Shown here: positions 33,228 through 42,039 of the stretch, in pieces
Numbering within the stretch: the stretch's first letter is position 1
Layout of the letters: each line of letters opens with the position of its first letter
Assembly: GCA_934385475.1 (NCBI GenBank)
Contig: CAKRPS010000018.1
Coordinates: 1-49,035, forward strand
Reading direction: 5' to 3'
Length of the DNA stretch: 49,035 nucleotides
Origin: an uncultured Lachnospiraceae bacterium
GTDB taxonomy: Bacteria; Bacillota; Clostridia; Lachnospirales; Lachnospiraceae
Notes under the pieces: model-generated
The model's database searches: none
What the model was told of the DNA's origin: nothing
Seen by the model: the letters and a program-made list of their open reading frames with translations, nothing else
Program-made: the position numbers and the translations under genes

Positions 33228-34463
33228 CTAGATCTCGTGGATCAACAGACCACTTCTCAGCTTCGGTTCAAACCATGTGGATTTGGGCGGCATCAGTTTT
33301 CCTGCATCCGACACCGCAAAAAGCTCATGGATACTCGTGGGGTACATGGAAAAGGCGACTTTGGCATCCGTCCGTACTCTTCTCTCCAGCTCCTGCATCC
33401 CACGGATTCCGCCGACAAAATCGATTCTTTCATCAGTCTTTGGGTCCCCGATTCCCAGAACCGGCTCCAGAAGCGTTCTCTGCAATACTGCAACATCAAG
33501 ATCCTCTACCGGATCACCGGTGTATATCTCATCCGGCACTGTGAGCCGATACCAGGTCTCTCCCAGGTACATGCCGATCTCTCCCTTTTCATCTGGCTTG
33601 CAGGGTCCATCCTCCACCGGTTCTACCTTGAAAATCTCTCTGACTCTCTGTAGAAATTCCTCTTCGCTTAATCCGTTCAGGCTCTTTACCACCCTGTTAT
33701 AGTCCATGATCATCAGCTGATCATCAGGAAACAGAACAGACAAAAAGTAGTTAAACTCCTCCGTCCCATCGTAATCCGGCTTCTCCGCTCTTCTTTTCTG
33801 TGAGACTCTTACTGCAGATGCACAACGGTGGTGGCCATCCGCAATATAAATCGCATCCACCTTTTCAAAGGCTTCCCGGATATGCTGCACAGCATCCTCA
33901 TCCTCTATTACCCACAGTCTGTGTGTGATACCGTCCTCCGCACAGAAATCATATACCGGCGGCTGCTCCATAGCCTTTTGTACTTCCTTCTCAATCTCTT
34001 CCCTTCGTCTGTAAGCCAGAAAGATCGGCCCTGTCTGGGCACTGCAGACATCCACATGTCTGATACGGTCAGCCTCCTTCTCCGCTCTGGTATTCTCATG
34101 CTTTCGTATCACACAGTTCTCATAGTCGTCCACTGAGGCGCAGGCTCCGATCCCTACCTGAGATCTTCCATCCATGACAAGCTCATACACATAATATGCC
34201 GGCTTCTGTTCCCGGATGAATTCTCCCTCCTCGATCATCCGTGTCAGTATTTCTCTTGCCTTCTCATATACCTCCGGTGCATACATATCATATTCCTCCG
34301 GAAACTGTGTCTCCGGTCTGTCTATTCTCAAAAAAGTGTAGGCATCCTCCTTCACCTTTTCATATGCTTCTTTTCTACTGTATACATCATAGGGCAGCGC
34401 CGCAATCTGCTTCACCAGCTCTTTGCGGGGTCTGACAGCGCAAAACGGTACGATCTTTGCCAT
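33228..34463 (-). CDS. DUF1015 family protein with DGHHR motif
   Basis: This 411-residue cytoplasmic protein matches the DUF1015 family: it starts MAKIVPFCAVRPRKEL, has VIRKHENT at about 118-125 and ADGHHRCASA with DGHHR at 209-213. DGHHR is also the hallmark of ParB/sulfiredoxin-fold free-serine kinases (SerK/SbnI type), so an ATP/phosphoserine-related activity is possible; this is inference. It lies directly downstream of serC-serA, and no serB is visible. ATG 34463 has GAGG six bases upstream, and codons further upstream lie in the leader. It has its own promoter at 34535-34563 and is followed by glgB after 26 bases. Confidence 0.85.
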   Translation of the reverse strand: MAKIVPFCAVRPRKELVKQIAALPYDVYSRKEAYEKVKEDAYTFLRIDRPETQFPEEYDMYAPEVYEKAREILTRMIEEGEFIREQKPAYYVYELVMDGRSQVGIGACASVDDYENCVIRKHENTRAEKEADRIRHVDVCSAQTGPIFLAYRRREEIEKEVQKAMEQPPVYDFCAEDGITHRLWVIEDEDAVQHIREAFEKVDAIYIADGHHRCASAVRVSQKRRAEKPDYDGTEEFNYFLSVLFPDDQLMIMDYNRVVKSLNGLSEEEFLQRVREIFKVEPVEDGPCKPDEKGEIGMYLGETWYRLTVPDEIYTGDPVEDLDVAVLQRTLLEPVLGIGDPKTDERIDFVGGIRGMQELERRVRTDAKVAFSMYPTSIHELFAVSDAGKLMPPKSTWFEPKLRSGLLIHEI

Positions 34464-34479
34464 AATTATCCTCATTTCC

Positions 34480-34499
34480 ACACGTATCTCATTACGCAT
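34480..34499 (-). promoter_or_regulatory. Leader hairpin before DUF1015 (leader motif copy 2)
   Basis: In the minus-strand RNA, AUGCGUA pairs with UACGUGU over 7 bp including two G-U pairs (34493-34499 with 34480-34486, six-base loop). It is followed directly by GGAAATGAGGAT, which contains the ribosome-binding site. Same layout as copies at 14065-14084 and 35869-35887. Confidence 0.45.
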
Positions 34500-34534
34500 A
34501 TTCTGTTCAAACTTATCAATACTGTAACGATTAC

Positions 34535-34563
34535 ATTTTATCAAAATACACCAACCAGCACAA
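34535..34563 (-). promoter_or_regulatory. Promoter of the DUF1015-glgB-mscS operon
   Basis: On the minus strand TTGTGC (34563-34558), a 17-base spacer and TAAAAT (34540-34535) form a plausible sigma-A promoter directly after the serA terminator. Confidence 0.6.
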
Positions 34564-34584
34564 GACCGGCATAACGATTACAGA

Positions 34585-34616
34585 ACAAAAGGATGCCGCA
34601 CACAGACGGCATCCTT
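34585..34616 (-). terminator. Terminator of serC-serA
   Basis: On the minus strand AAGGATGCCG pairs with CGGCATCCTT (34616-34607 with 34598-34589), loop of eight bases, followed by TTGTTCT. It lies 30 bases after the serA stop. Confidence 0.8.
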
Positions 34617-34645
34617 CTATTCTGTAATGAAATATTATTCTTGTC

Positions 34646-35809
34646 TTATTTTACAACTCTTACGCGGAACACACCTTCTACAGACTGAAGCTTCTGAATA
34701 ATCTCAGCTGATGCAGGGGTCTCTATATCCAGCATAGTGTAGGCAACCTCACCTCTTGATTTGTTGGTCATATCAGAGATATTGATTCCGTTGTCACCAA
34801 AGCATGCTGTAAATTTCGTAATCATATTTGCAATATTTTTGTGGAAGATTGCTACACGACCTGCCTGTGTGCATACACCCATATCGCACTTCGGATAGTT
34901 CACACTGTTGATGATGTTACCATTCTCCAAGTAATCCATCATCTCCTTCACTGCCATCACTGCACAGTTATCCTCAGATTCTTCTGTGGAAGCGCCAAGA
35001 TGTGGGATTACGATACAGCCATCCTGACCGGCTGTTGTAGCGTTCGGGAAATCCGAAACATATTTGCGGATCTTGCCGGACTTAAGTCCTTCCAGAACTG
35101 CCTTCTCATCCATCAGAAGATCTCTTGCAAAGTTCAAAAGAATTACGCCATCCTTCATCTGATCGATCGCTTCTTTGTTGATCATTCCCTTTGTCGCATC
35201 CATCAGTGGCACATGGATAGTGATAATATCGCATTCTGCGTAAATATCCTCTACATTGAGCACATGCTTGACATCACGGCTCAGATTCCATGCTGCATCT
35301 ACAGACACATACGGATCGTATCCGTAAACCTCCATTCCAAGGTGCTTTGCCACGTTTGCAACCTTAACACCGATTGCGCCAAGTCCGATAATACCAAGCT
35401 TCTTTCCCTGGATTTCCGTTCCTGCGAAGCTCTTCTTTGCCTTCTCTGCACTCTTTGCGATGTTCTCATCTGCCTGGTTTTCTTTTACCCATTCGATTCC
35501 ACCCACAACATCACGGGAAGCAAGAAGCATACCTGCGATCACAAGCTCCTTAACACCGTTGGCATTTGCTCCCGGTGTATTGAATACAACAATTCCTTTC
35601 TCAGCACATTTGTCAAGCGGAATATTGTTGACACCTGCACCGGCTCTTGCTATGGCAAGCAGGCTGTCCGGCAATTCCATATCGTGCATGGCGGCACTTC
35701 TCACCAGAATACCGTCTGCCTCCTTGATATCATCCGTCTTTGCGTACTGCTCACTGAATTTATCGAGTCCAACACCTGCAATCGGATTCAAGCAATGATA
35801 TTTAAACAT
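34646..35809 (-). CDS. serA: D-3-phosphoglycerate dehydrogenase
   Basis: This 387-residue enzyme oxidises 3-phosphoglycerate to phosphohydroxypyruvate, the first step of serine synthesis. It has split substrate domains around the NAD domain with GLGAIGVKVANVAKHLGMEVYGYDPY (about 140-165). The catalytic Arg is in LNFARDLL and the His in IPHLGASTEES. The C-terminal ACT domain (about 318-387) is the usual site of serine feedback control. It is the short form of SerA (one ACT domain, no intervening domain). GAGG lies eight bases before the ATG. It follows serC, with a hairpin-rich gap of 169 bases between them. Confidence 0.95.
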   Translation of the reverse strand: MFKYHCLNPIAGVGLDKFSEQYAKTDDIKEADGILVRSAAMHDMELPDSLLAIARAGAGVNNIPLDKCAEKGIVVFNTPGANANGVKELVIAGMLLASRDVVGGIEWVKENQADENIAKSAEKAKKSFAGTEIQGKKLGIIGLGAIGVKVANVAKHLGMEVYGYDPYVSVDAAWNLSRDVKHVLNVEDIYAECDIITIHVPLMDATKGMINKEAIDQMKDGVILLNFARDLLMDEKAVLEGLKSGKIRKYVSDFPNATTAGQDGCIVIPHLGASTEESEDNCAVMAVKEMMDYLENGNIINSVNYPKCDMGVCTQAGRVAIFHKNIANMITKFTACFGDNGINISDMTNKSRGEVAYTMLDIETPASAEIIQKLQSVEGVFRVRVVK

Positions 35810-35856
35810 CTGTATGTCCTCTTTTCTCTATTTGCTAAACTTTTATTCTTTATACT

Positions 35857-35963
35857 AATCCTCATTTCTGCGCACGCTCTTTGCGCATATCGAGATTTGT
35901 GTCAAGTGTACGCAGACACAAATCTCGCGTGTGAAAAATCTTTCGTATATGGATTTTTCACAC
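35857..35963 (-). promoter_or_regulatory. Triple-hairpin element between serC and serA (leader motif copy 3)
   Basis: Three stems stand in tandem: a 12-bp perfect stem (35929-35940 with 35952-35963, 11-base loop), a 13-bp perfect stem (35891-35903 with 35915-35927, 11-base loop) and TGCGCA/TGCGCA (35869-35874 with 35882-35887). Gaps are one and three bases. The last stem is followed on the minus strand by GAAATGAGGAT. None has a T tail, so they are not ordinary terminators. serA starts 48 bases further on with its own ribosome-binding site. Confidence 0.65.
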
Positions 35964-35978
35964 TATACTTGCAGCTTA

Positions 35979-37061
35979 CTATTTGTTGTTCTTTTCAAAC
36001 TCTTTCATAAAGGCTACCAGCTTCTCTACGCCCTCTGTCGGCATCGCATTATAAATACTTGCACGCATGCCGCCAACGGTACGATGTCCCTTCAGGTTCA
36101 CAAAACCTGCTTCGGTTGCTTCCTTTACAAACTTGGCATCAAGATCAGCATCTCCTGTCACAAACGGAACATTCATGATCGATCTGTCCTCTTTTCTGAC
36201 AGTTCCCTTGAACATCTCGCTCTCGTCGAGGAAATCATATAAGATCTTGGCTTTCTTCTCGTTGGTTGCCTTCATTGCTTCCAGTCCACCATTCTTCAAA
36301 AGCCACTTAAATACCTTGCCACAGATATAGATACCATAGCACGGCGGTGTGTTGTACAGGGAACCATTGTCTGCATGGATCTTATATTTCATCATGGTCG
36401 GAGTTCCCGGCAGAACATCGTCTGTCAGAAGATCCTCTCTGATGATCACAACCTGGGTACCTGCCGGTCCTACGTTCTTCTGGACACCAGCATAAACCAT
36501 TCCGTATTTTGTCACGTCCATCGGCTCTGATAAGAAACAGGAGGAAACATCAGATACCAGGATCTTGCCCTTTGTATCAGGCAGGGTGTGGTATTTTGTA
36601 CCGTAAATAGTATTGTTCTCACAGATATATACATAATCCATATCCTCTGTTATCGGCAGATCCGAGCAATCCGGGATATAAGAGAATGTCTTATCTGCAG
36701 AAGAGGCAAGCTCCACTGCTTCTCCGTAAATCTTAGCCTCTGCAAAGGCTTTCTTTGCCCACTGTCCTGTTATGATATATCCGGCTTTACGATTTTTCAT
36801 CAGATTCATGGGAACTGACGCGAATATCAGGCTTGCACCACCCTGTAAAAATAATACCTTGTAATTGTCAGGAATATTTAACAGAGTTCTCAGATCAGCT
36901 TCTGCTTCTTTGATGATCGCATCATAAGCCTTTGATCGGTGACTCATCTCCATAACGGACATTCCCGTTCCCTTATAGTCTAACATCTCTTCTGCAGCTT
37001 CTTTTAAAACTTCCTCCGGCAACACTGCAGGGCCTGCTGAAAAATTGTATACTCTAGCCAC
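35979..37061 (-). CDS. serC: Phosphoserine aminotransferase
   Basis: This 360-residue PLP enzyme converts phosphohydroxypyruvate and glutamate to phosphoserine. It begins VARVYNFSAGPAVLPEEV, the conserved SerC start; the cofactor Lys is in YAGVQKNVGPAG. The start is GTG 37061 with GGAGGAG six bases upstream; an ATG 20 codons earlier would add a non-homologous tail and lies in the leader. Length equals that of typical SerC (about 360). It has its own strong promoter and precedes serA. Confidence 0.95.
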   Translation of the reverse strand: MARVYNFSAGPAVLPEEVLKEAAEEMLDYKGTGMSVMEMSHRSKAYDAIIKEAEADLRTLLNIPDNYKVLFLQGGASLIFASVPMNLMKNRKAGYIITGQWAKKAFAEAKIYGEAVELASSADKTFSYIPDCSDLPITEDMDYVYICENNTIYGTKYHTLPDTKGKILVSDVSSCFLSEPMDVTKYGMVYAGVQKNVGPAGTQVVIIREDLLTDDVLPGTPTMMKYKIHADNGSLYNTPPCYGIYICGKVFKWLLKNGGLEAMKATNEKKAKILYDFLDESEMFKGTVRKEDRSIMNVPFVTGDADLDAKFVKEATEAGFVNLKGHRTVGGMRASIYNAMPTEGVEKLVAFMKEFEKNNK

Positions 37062-37105
37062 TTTCTTCTCCTCCAGTTTTATTAAAAATTTATAAACTAA
37101 GAAAC

Positions 37106-37134
37106 ATTTTACCTTTTTCAATCGCTTTCGTCAA
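37106..37134 (-). promoter_or_regulatory. Promoter of serC
   Basis: On the minus strand TTGACG (37134-37129), a 17-base spacer and TAAAAT (37111-37106) form a good sigma-A promoter, giving a leader of about 40 bases. Confidence 0.75.
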
Positions 37135-37163
37135 TTATAAACCTTTTATTCTACCGAAAATGT

Positions 37164-38564
37164 TTAATAAAACATTACCACAGGGGTTCCTACCTCTGCC
37201 GTCTCATACAGCTTTTCCATGATATCTCTCGGTGTATTGATGCAGCCGTGGGAGCCGTTGGTCTTATAGATCGTCCCTCCGTATTTGCTCCGCCAGGAGG
37301 CATCATGAATCCCGATTCCTCCCTTGACAGGCATCCAGAAATCTACATGGGATGCATATCCAGGCCCTCTCAGGATCCGGTTTGTCTGTTTCAGATACAC
37401 ATAATTCACTCCCTCCGGAGTCCCTCTGCGCAACGATGTATTGCCGGTCACAACCGGAGTCTCAAGCTCCAGTATACCGTCCTTATAGTAATACATCATC
37501 TGTTCTCCCATATCGACCTCTATATATGTAGTTCCGATATCATCCTTGCCAAGCTTCCACCCGGTCTGTTCATAAGACGGTTCATGAATTTCTTTTTTCT
37601 TTTGTTCAAAGGCCTCTTTCAGATATTTCTTTTCTGCCTTCCTGTCTATCTTATTTCCGTATATACCGCCTTTCACCGTTACCATCCGTCCACTGGTCGC
37701 CCGGAACTGCCTCTCAGCGCCCACCGTGTCATATTCGTCTGCAAGACTATCTACAAAATTATCTACGGCCTCTTCCTGAAGCTGCAAGTTCCCCTGTTCG
37801 TCCAGCAGAAATTCTCCCTGTTCATCTTTTTCTATCCAGTCACACACCACCGAAGCATCCACCGGAACGGTATCCCCACCAAACTGGTACACAATCCCGC
37901 AATCCTGCCAGTCTTCAATTTTGTTCCAGAGTTCCAGTGTTCTTTGCATCTCCTCCGACAGTTCCAGATCATGATAACAGCCTGCCTCCTCAAGAGATAG
38001 CTCGCTCTGCGACTCATCTACCGCAAGGCGTGTTGCCTCTCTTGCCTCCTGCACATCCAATACTCCGGTCCGCTCATTGAGAAGTTCGTACCCCTGGTTC
38101 GTCTTGATGATCGCAACTCTTCTCTCCTGCTCCGGGATTCCCTCTGCCAAAAAGGGGATTTCATCCAGCACTTCCTCCAGCCTTGCCCCATCGTAAGAGA
38201 CAACCGGATTCAGTTGTATTTCCTTGCTGTGAAACAGACTCTCCACCCAGACCCATGAGTTTTGCTGCTGCAGGAATATTTCCAAAGCCTTCCCAAAATC
38301 ATAATCGTAGGAAATATCCCTGGCATCAATGGTATAGGCATTTCCCTCTTTGTCCTTCACCGTAATTCCGGCGTAAGAAAAGGCTGAGGCCAATTCTTCA
38401 TTGACCTCCTCCACACTTCTTCCTGTACAATAGACTCCATTGATCCATGTTCCGTATTCAAATGCATTACGGTAATATATCGCAAGCCCTGCATAGGTTA
38501 TCATCAGACTTACCAGAATAATTCCAATGATAACCGCCACCTGCTTTAACATTTTTCTTCTCAT
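37164..38564 (-). CDS. L,D-transpeptidase with peptidoglycan-binding-like domains
   Basis: This 466-residue membrane-anchored cell-wall enzyme forms 3-3 cross-links or attaches proteins to peptidoglycan. A signal anchor (about residues 5-31) is followed by two PG_binding_4-like regions (about 45-320, each beginning with a strand like VNEELASAF) and a C-terminal YkuD domain (about 345-466). The catalytic motif is GIHDASW...SHGCINTP with the nucleophile Cys. The start is probably ATG 38564; an ATG four codons later (MLKQVAV) is also possible. It lies 48 bases after ilvB on the same strand but is functionally unrelated. Confidence 0.93.
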   Translation of the reverse strand: MRRKMLKQVAVIIGIILVSLMITYAGLAIYYRNAFEYGTWINGVYCTGRSVEEVNEELASAFSYAGITVKDKEGNAYTIDARDISYDYDFGKALEIFLQQQNSWVWVESLFHSKEIQLNPVVSYDGARLEEVLDEIPFLAEGIPEQERRVAIIKTNQGYELLNERTGVLDVQEAREATRLAVDESQSELSLEEAGCYHDLELSEEMQRTLELWNKIEDWQDCGIVYQFGGDTVPVDASVVCDWIEKDEQGEFLLDEQGNLQLQEEAVDNFVDSLADEYDTVGAERQFRATSGRMVTVKGGIYGNKIDRKAEKKYLKEAFEQKKKEIHEPSYEQTGWKLGKDDIGTTYIEVDMGEQMMYYYKDGILELETPVVTGNTSLRRGTPEGVNYVYLKQTNRILRGPGYASHVDFWMPVKGGIGIHDASWRSKYGGTIYKTNGSHGCINTPRDIMEKLYETAEVGTPVVMFY

Positions 38565-38612
38565 CGAACGCTTCCATTCACTTGAGTTTAATTTCTTCCT
38601 ATGTAGTCAGTG

Positions 38613-40292
38613 TTAAGCCTGCTCCTGTAAATCCTGCGCGTCAAAGGCTTCGCTGATCGGTGCTCCCGCCGGTACCATAGGGAATACCTTGTCATCCTCC
38701 GGTATCCTGCAATCCAGAAGTACCGGTTTGTTCATAGCAAGTGCCTTCTCCATCGCCGGTGCAAATTCTTCCTTTGTTGTCACACGGATTGCCTCACAGC
38801 CAAGTCCTTGTGCCACCATACAGAAATCCACACCGTCATCCAGCACGGTCTGGGAATACCGCTTTCCATAGAACAGCGTCTGCCACTGCCTTACCATCCC
38901 AAGCACATGATTGTTGATCACTACCTGGATAATCGGGATGTTATAACGGCTGGCTGTCGCAAGCTCGTTCATGTTCATCCGGAAGCAGCCATCTCCCGCA
39001 ATATTGATGCAGATCTTATCCGGCTGTCCCATCTTTGCTCCAATACAGGCCCCCAGACCATATCCCATAGTTCCAAGTCCTCCCGAAGACAGGAAGGTTC
39101 TCGGCATGGAATATTTATAATACTGTGCCGCCCACATCTGATGCTGCCCTACATCTGTCGTAATGATTGCTTTCCCTTCTGTCAGACGATCAATCTCTTC
39201 CATGATATATGGACAGGAAAGCTTTGATTCATCATAATTCAGTGGATATTTTTGTTTCAGTTCCTCAACATGCCCCATCCACTCTTTGTGTGTCTGCTGT
39301 GGAACTTGACCGTTTAATGCAGTCAGAACCGTCTTCAGATCTCCAACCAGAGATACATCTGTCTTAATATTCTTATTGATCTCTGCCGCATCAATATCAA
39401 TATGCAGAACCTTTGCGTTTTCTGCAAACTTCTGTGGATTTCCAACAACACGGTCTGAAAACCTCGCGCCCAGTGCGATCAGCAGGTCGCACTCACTGAC
39501 GCCAAAGTTAGAAGCCTTTGTTCCGTGCATTCCGATCATTCCGGTATAGCGTGGATCATGACCATCAAAGACGCCCTTTCCCATCAGTGTATCGCAGACC
39601 GGTGCATCCACCTTATTTGCGAACTCCCGGACCTCCTGATACGCACCGGATATCACAGCTCCACCGCCCACATAGATAAAAGGTTTGGACGCATTTTTTA
39701 TCAGTTCTGCCGCCAGTTCAAGCTCTGCCGCCGAACAATTCAACTTATATTCTTTCGGCTCCGGCTTCTTTGCCTCATACTCAAAGGTATTTGCCGTCAC
39801 ATCCTTTGTGATGTCAACCAACACTGGTCCCGGTCTTCCGCTTCCCGCAATCTGAAATGCTTTGTGCAGCGTATCTGCCAGAATCCGGATATCCTTCACA
39901 ATATAATTATGCTTTGTGATCGGCATGGTGACTCCCGCAATATCTACCTCCTGAAAGGAATCCTTGCCGAGTGCGGGAAGATTCACGTTGCAGGTGATCG
40001 CAACCACGGGCACAGAATCCATATAAGCTGTCGCTATTCCCGTCACAAGATTGGTTGCTCCCGGACCGCTGGTTGCAAGGCACACGCCAACCTTTCCCGT
40101 CGCCCTCGCATATCCATCGGCAGCATGTGCCGCACCCTGTTCATGGGATGTTAAGATATGCTTTATCTCATTACTATGCTTATACAGCGCATCATATACA
40201 TTCAGGATAGTTCCTCCGGGATAACCGAAGACGGTATCCACACCCTGCTCCTTCAAACATTCCACTACAATTTCCGCACCTGTCAACAACAT
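38613..40292 (-). CDS. ilvB: Acetolactate synthase large subunit
   Basis: This 559-residue ThDP enzyme joins two pyruvates to acetolactate (or pyruvate and 2-oxobutyrate), the first common step of valine, leucine and isoleucine synthesis. The N-terminal ThDP region has the catalytic Glu in TSHEQGAAHAADGYAR. The FAD-binding middle domain follows, and the C-terminal ThDP motif is GDGCFRMNMNELATA...NN. ATG 40292 has GGAGG eight bases upstream and yields the standard start MLLTGAEIVVECLKEQG; the frame is open further upstream, but there it overlaps ilvD. No small subunit gene (ilvN) or ilvC is adjacent. Confidence 0.95.
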   Translation of the reverse strand: MLLTGAEIVVECLKEQGVDTVFGYPGGTILNVYDALYKHSNEIKHILTSHEQGAAHAADGYARATGKVGVCLATSGPGATNLVTGIATAYMDSVPVVAITCNVNLPALGKDSFQEVDIAGVTMPITKHNYIVKDIRILADTLHKAFQIAGSGRPGPVLVDITKDVTANTFEYEAKKPEPKEYKLNCSAAELELAAELIKNASKPFIYVGGGAVISGAYQEVREFANKVDAPVCDTLMGKGVFDGHDPRYTGMIGMHGTKASNFGVSECDLLIALGARFSDRVVGNPQKFAENAKVLHIDIDAAEINKNIKTDVSLVGDLKTVLTALNGQVPQQTHKEWMGHVEELKQKYPLNYDESKLSCPYIMEEIDRLTEGKAIITTDVGQHQMWAAQYYKYSMPRTFLSSGGLGTMGYGLGACIGAKMGQPDKICINIAGDGCFRMNMNELATASRYNIPIIQVVINNHVLGMVRQWQTLFYGKRYSQTVLDDGVDFCMVAQGLGCEAIRVTTKEEFAPAMEKALAMNKPVLLDCRIPEDDKVFPMVPAGAPISEAFDAQDLQEQA

Positions 40293-40314
40293 ACCTGTAT
40301 CCTCCAGCTTTGTA

Positions 40315-41988
40315 TTATTTATTCTTTGGTATCTCCAGAATTGCTCCACGGTTACCGCTTGTAACCATCTCACGGTACCTTGCCAGATAACCACTTGTAA
40401 CCTTCGGCTCTCTCGGCTGCCATTTTGCCCTTCTCTTGGCCAGTTCTTCATCACTCACCTTGACATCCAGTTTCATATTGGGAATGTCGATGCTGATAAT
40501 ATCGCCTTCTTCCACAAGGGCGATCGGACCGCCAACAGCTGCCTCCGGAGAAACATGACCAATGGACGCTCCTCTGGACGCTCCTGAAAATCTTCCGTCC
40601 GTGATAAGAGCCACACTGGAACCAAGTCCCATACCTGCAATCGCCGAGGTCGGATTCAGCATCTCTCTCATGCCCGGACCGCCTTTAGGTCCCTCATAAC
40701 GTATTACCACAACATCGCCAGCAACAATCTTTCCACCCTTGATTGCCGCGATCGCATCCTCTTCACATTCAAAGACTCTTGCCGGTCCTTCGTGCACCAT
40801 CATTTCCTCTACCACTGCAGAGCGCTTTACCACACTGCCGTCCGGTGCAAGATTTCCCTTTAAGACAGCCAGTCCACCTGTTTTGCTGTAGGGGTTATCC
40901 ACTGTCCGGATCACCTCAGGATTACGGTTTACCGCATCCTTGATATTTTCGCCGATCGTGGCTCCTGTCACGGTCATACAATCGGTATGCAGAAGGCCAA
41001 TGTCCGCCAGTTCCTTCATTACCGCATAAACACCGCCAGCTTCGTTCAGATCCTCCATGTAGGTCGGTCCTGCTGGCGCAAGATGACAGAGATTTGGTGT
41101 CTTCCCACTGATCTCATTTGCAAATGAAATATCGAAGTCAAATCCTACCTCATGTGCGATCGCAGGCAGATGAAGCATCGAGTTTGTGGAGCATCCAAGT
41201 GCCATATCTACCGTCAATGCATTCAGGATCGCATCCTTTGTCATGATGTCCCGCGGTCTGATATCCTTCCTGAGCATCTCCATAACTGCCATGCCGGCAT
41301 GCTTAGCCAGTTTGATTCTTTCTGAATAAACCGCAGGAATTGTTCCGTTTCCGCGAAGTCCCATACCGAGAGCCTCGGTCAGACAGTTCATGGAATTTGC
41401 CGTATACATACCGGAGCAGGAACCACAGGTAGGACATACTTTTTCCTCAAACTCTCTTAACTCTTCATCGGTCATGATTCCGGCTGCATGGGAACCGACT
41501 GCCTCAAACATGGAAGATAAGCTTCTCTTCTGTCCATGTACATGTCCTGCAAGCATAGGGCCGCCCGATACAAATACTGTCGGCACATTGATTCTTGCTG
41601 CCGCCATCAAAAGTCCCGGAACATTCTTATCACAGTTCGGCACCATGACAAGGGCATCAAACTGATGAGCAAGAGCCATACACTCCGTCGAGTCTGCGAT
41701 CAGATCTCTGGTCACCAGGGAATACTTCATGCCGATATGTCCCATGGCAATTCCGTCGCATACTGCTATCGCAGGGAAAACCACGGGTACACCGCCCGCC
41801 TCAGCAACGCCAAGTTTAACGGCATTTACGATCTTATCCAGATTCATGTGTCCAGGTACGATTTCATTGTAGGAGCTTACAATACCGACCATTGGTTTTC
41901 TCATTTCCTCTTCCGTGAAACCAAGTGCATTGAAAAGACTCCTGTGTGGTGCCTGCTGTACTCCTGTTTTTACATTGTCACTTCTCAT
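40315..41988 (-). CDS. ilvD: Dihydroxy-acid dehydratase
   Basis: This 557-residue iron-sulfur enzyme dehydrates 2,3-dihydroxyisovalerate and its methyl analogue to 2-oxo acids for valine, leucine and isoleucine. Cluster Cys are visible in PNCDKNVPG and [16 protein letters not shown]. Further hallmarks are [18 protein letters not shown] and the C-terminal [19 protein letters not shown] with the catalytic Ser. Two ATG codons are possible; the second (41988) has AAGGAG at seven bases, the first only one base away from it. ilvB follows after 22 bases. Confidence 0.96.
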   Translation of the reverse strand: MRSDNVKTGVQQAPHRSLFNALGFTEEEMRKPMVGIVSSYNEIVPGHMNLDKIVNAVKLGVAEAGGVPVVFPAIAVCDGIAMGHIGMKYSLVTRDLIADSTECMALAHQFDALVMVPNCDKNVPGLLMAAARINVPTVFVSGGPMLAGHVHGQKRSLSSMFEAVGSHAAGIMTDEELREFEEKVCPTCGSCSGMYTANSMNCLTEALGMGLRGNGTIPAVYSERIKLAKHAGMAVMEMLRKDIRPRDIMTKDAILNALTVDMALGCSTNSMLHLPAIAHEVGFDFDISFANEISGKTPNLCHLAPAGPTYMEDLNEAGGVYAVMKELADIGLLHTDCMTVTGATIGENIKDAVNRNPEVIRTVDNPYSKTGGLAVLKGNLAPDGSVVKRSAVVEEMMVHEGPARVFECEEDAIAAIKGGKIVAGDVVVIRYEGPKGGPGMREMLNPTSAIAGMGLGSSVALITDGRFSGASRGASIGHVSPEAAVGGPIALVEEGDIISIDIPNMKLDVKVSDEELAKRRAKWQPREPKVTSGYLARYREMVTSGNRGAILEIPKNK

Positions 41989-42039
41989 GCTCATTCTCCT
42001 TATCTCTTTTCTTCATCACCCTGTTGTCCCTCGTGATGC

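Noticed and set aside
34841..36010. Long plus-strand open frame (389 codons) opposite serA
   Set aside because: It is antisense to the well-supported serA gene over most of its length, is Cys/His/Leu-rich with no recognisable domain, and arises from the codon pattern of serA.
40293..40454. Upstream extension of the ilvB frame into ilvD
   Set aside because: The added 54 residues have no similarity to acetolactate synthase, and ATG 40292 has GGAGG at the right distance.
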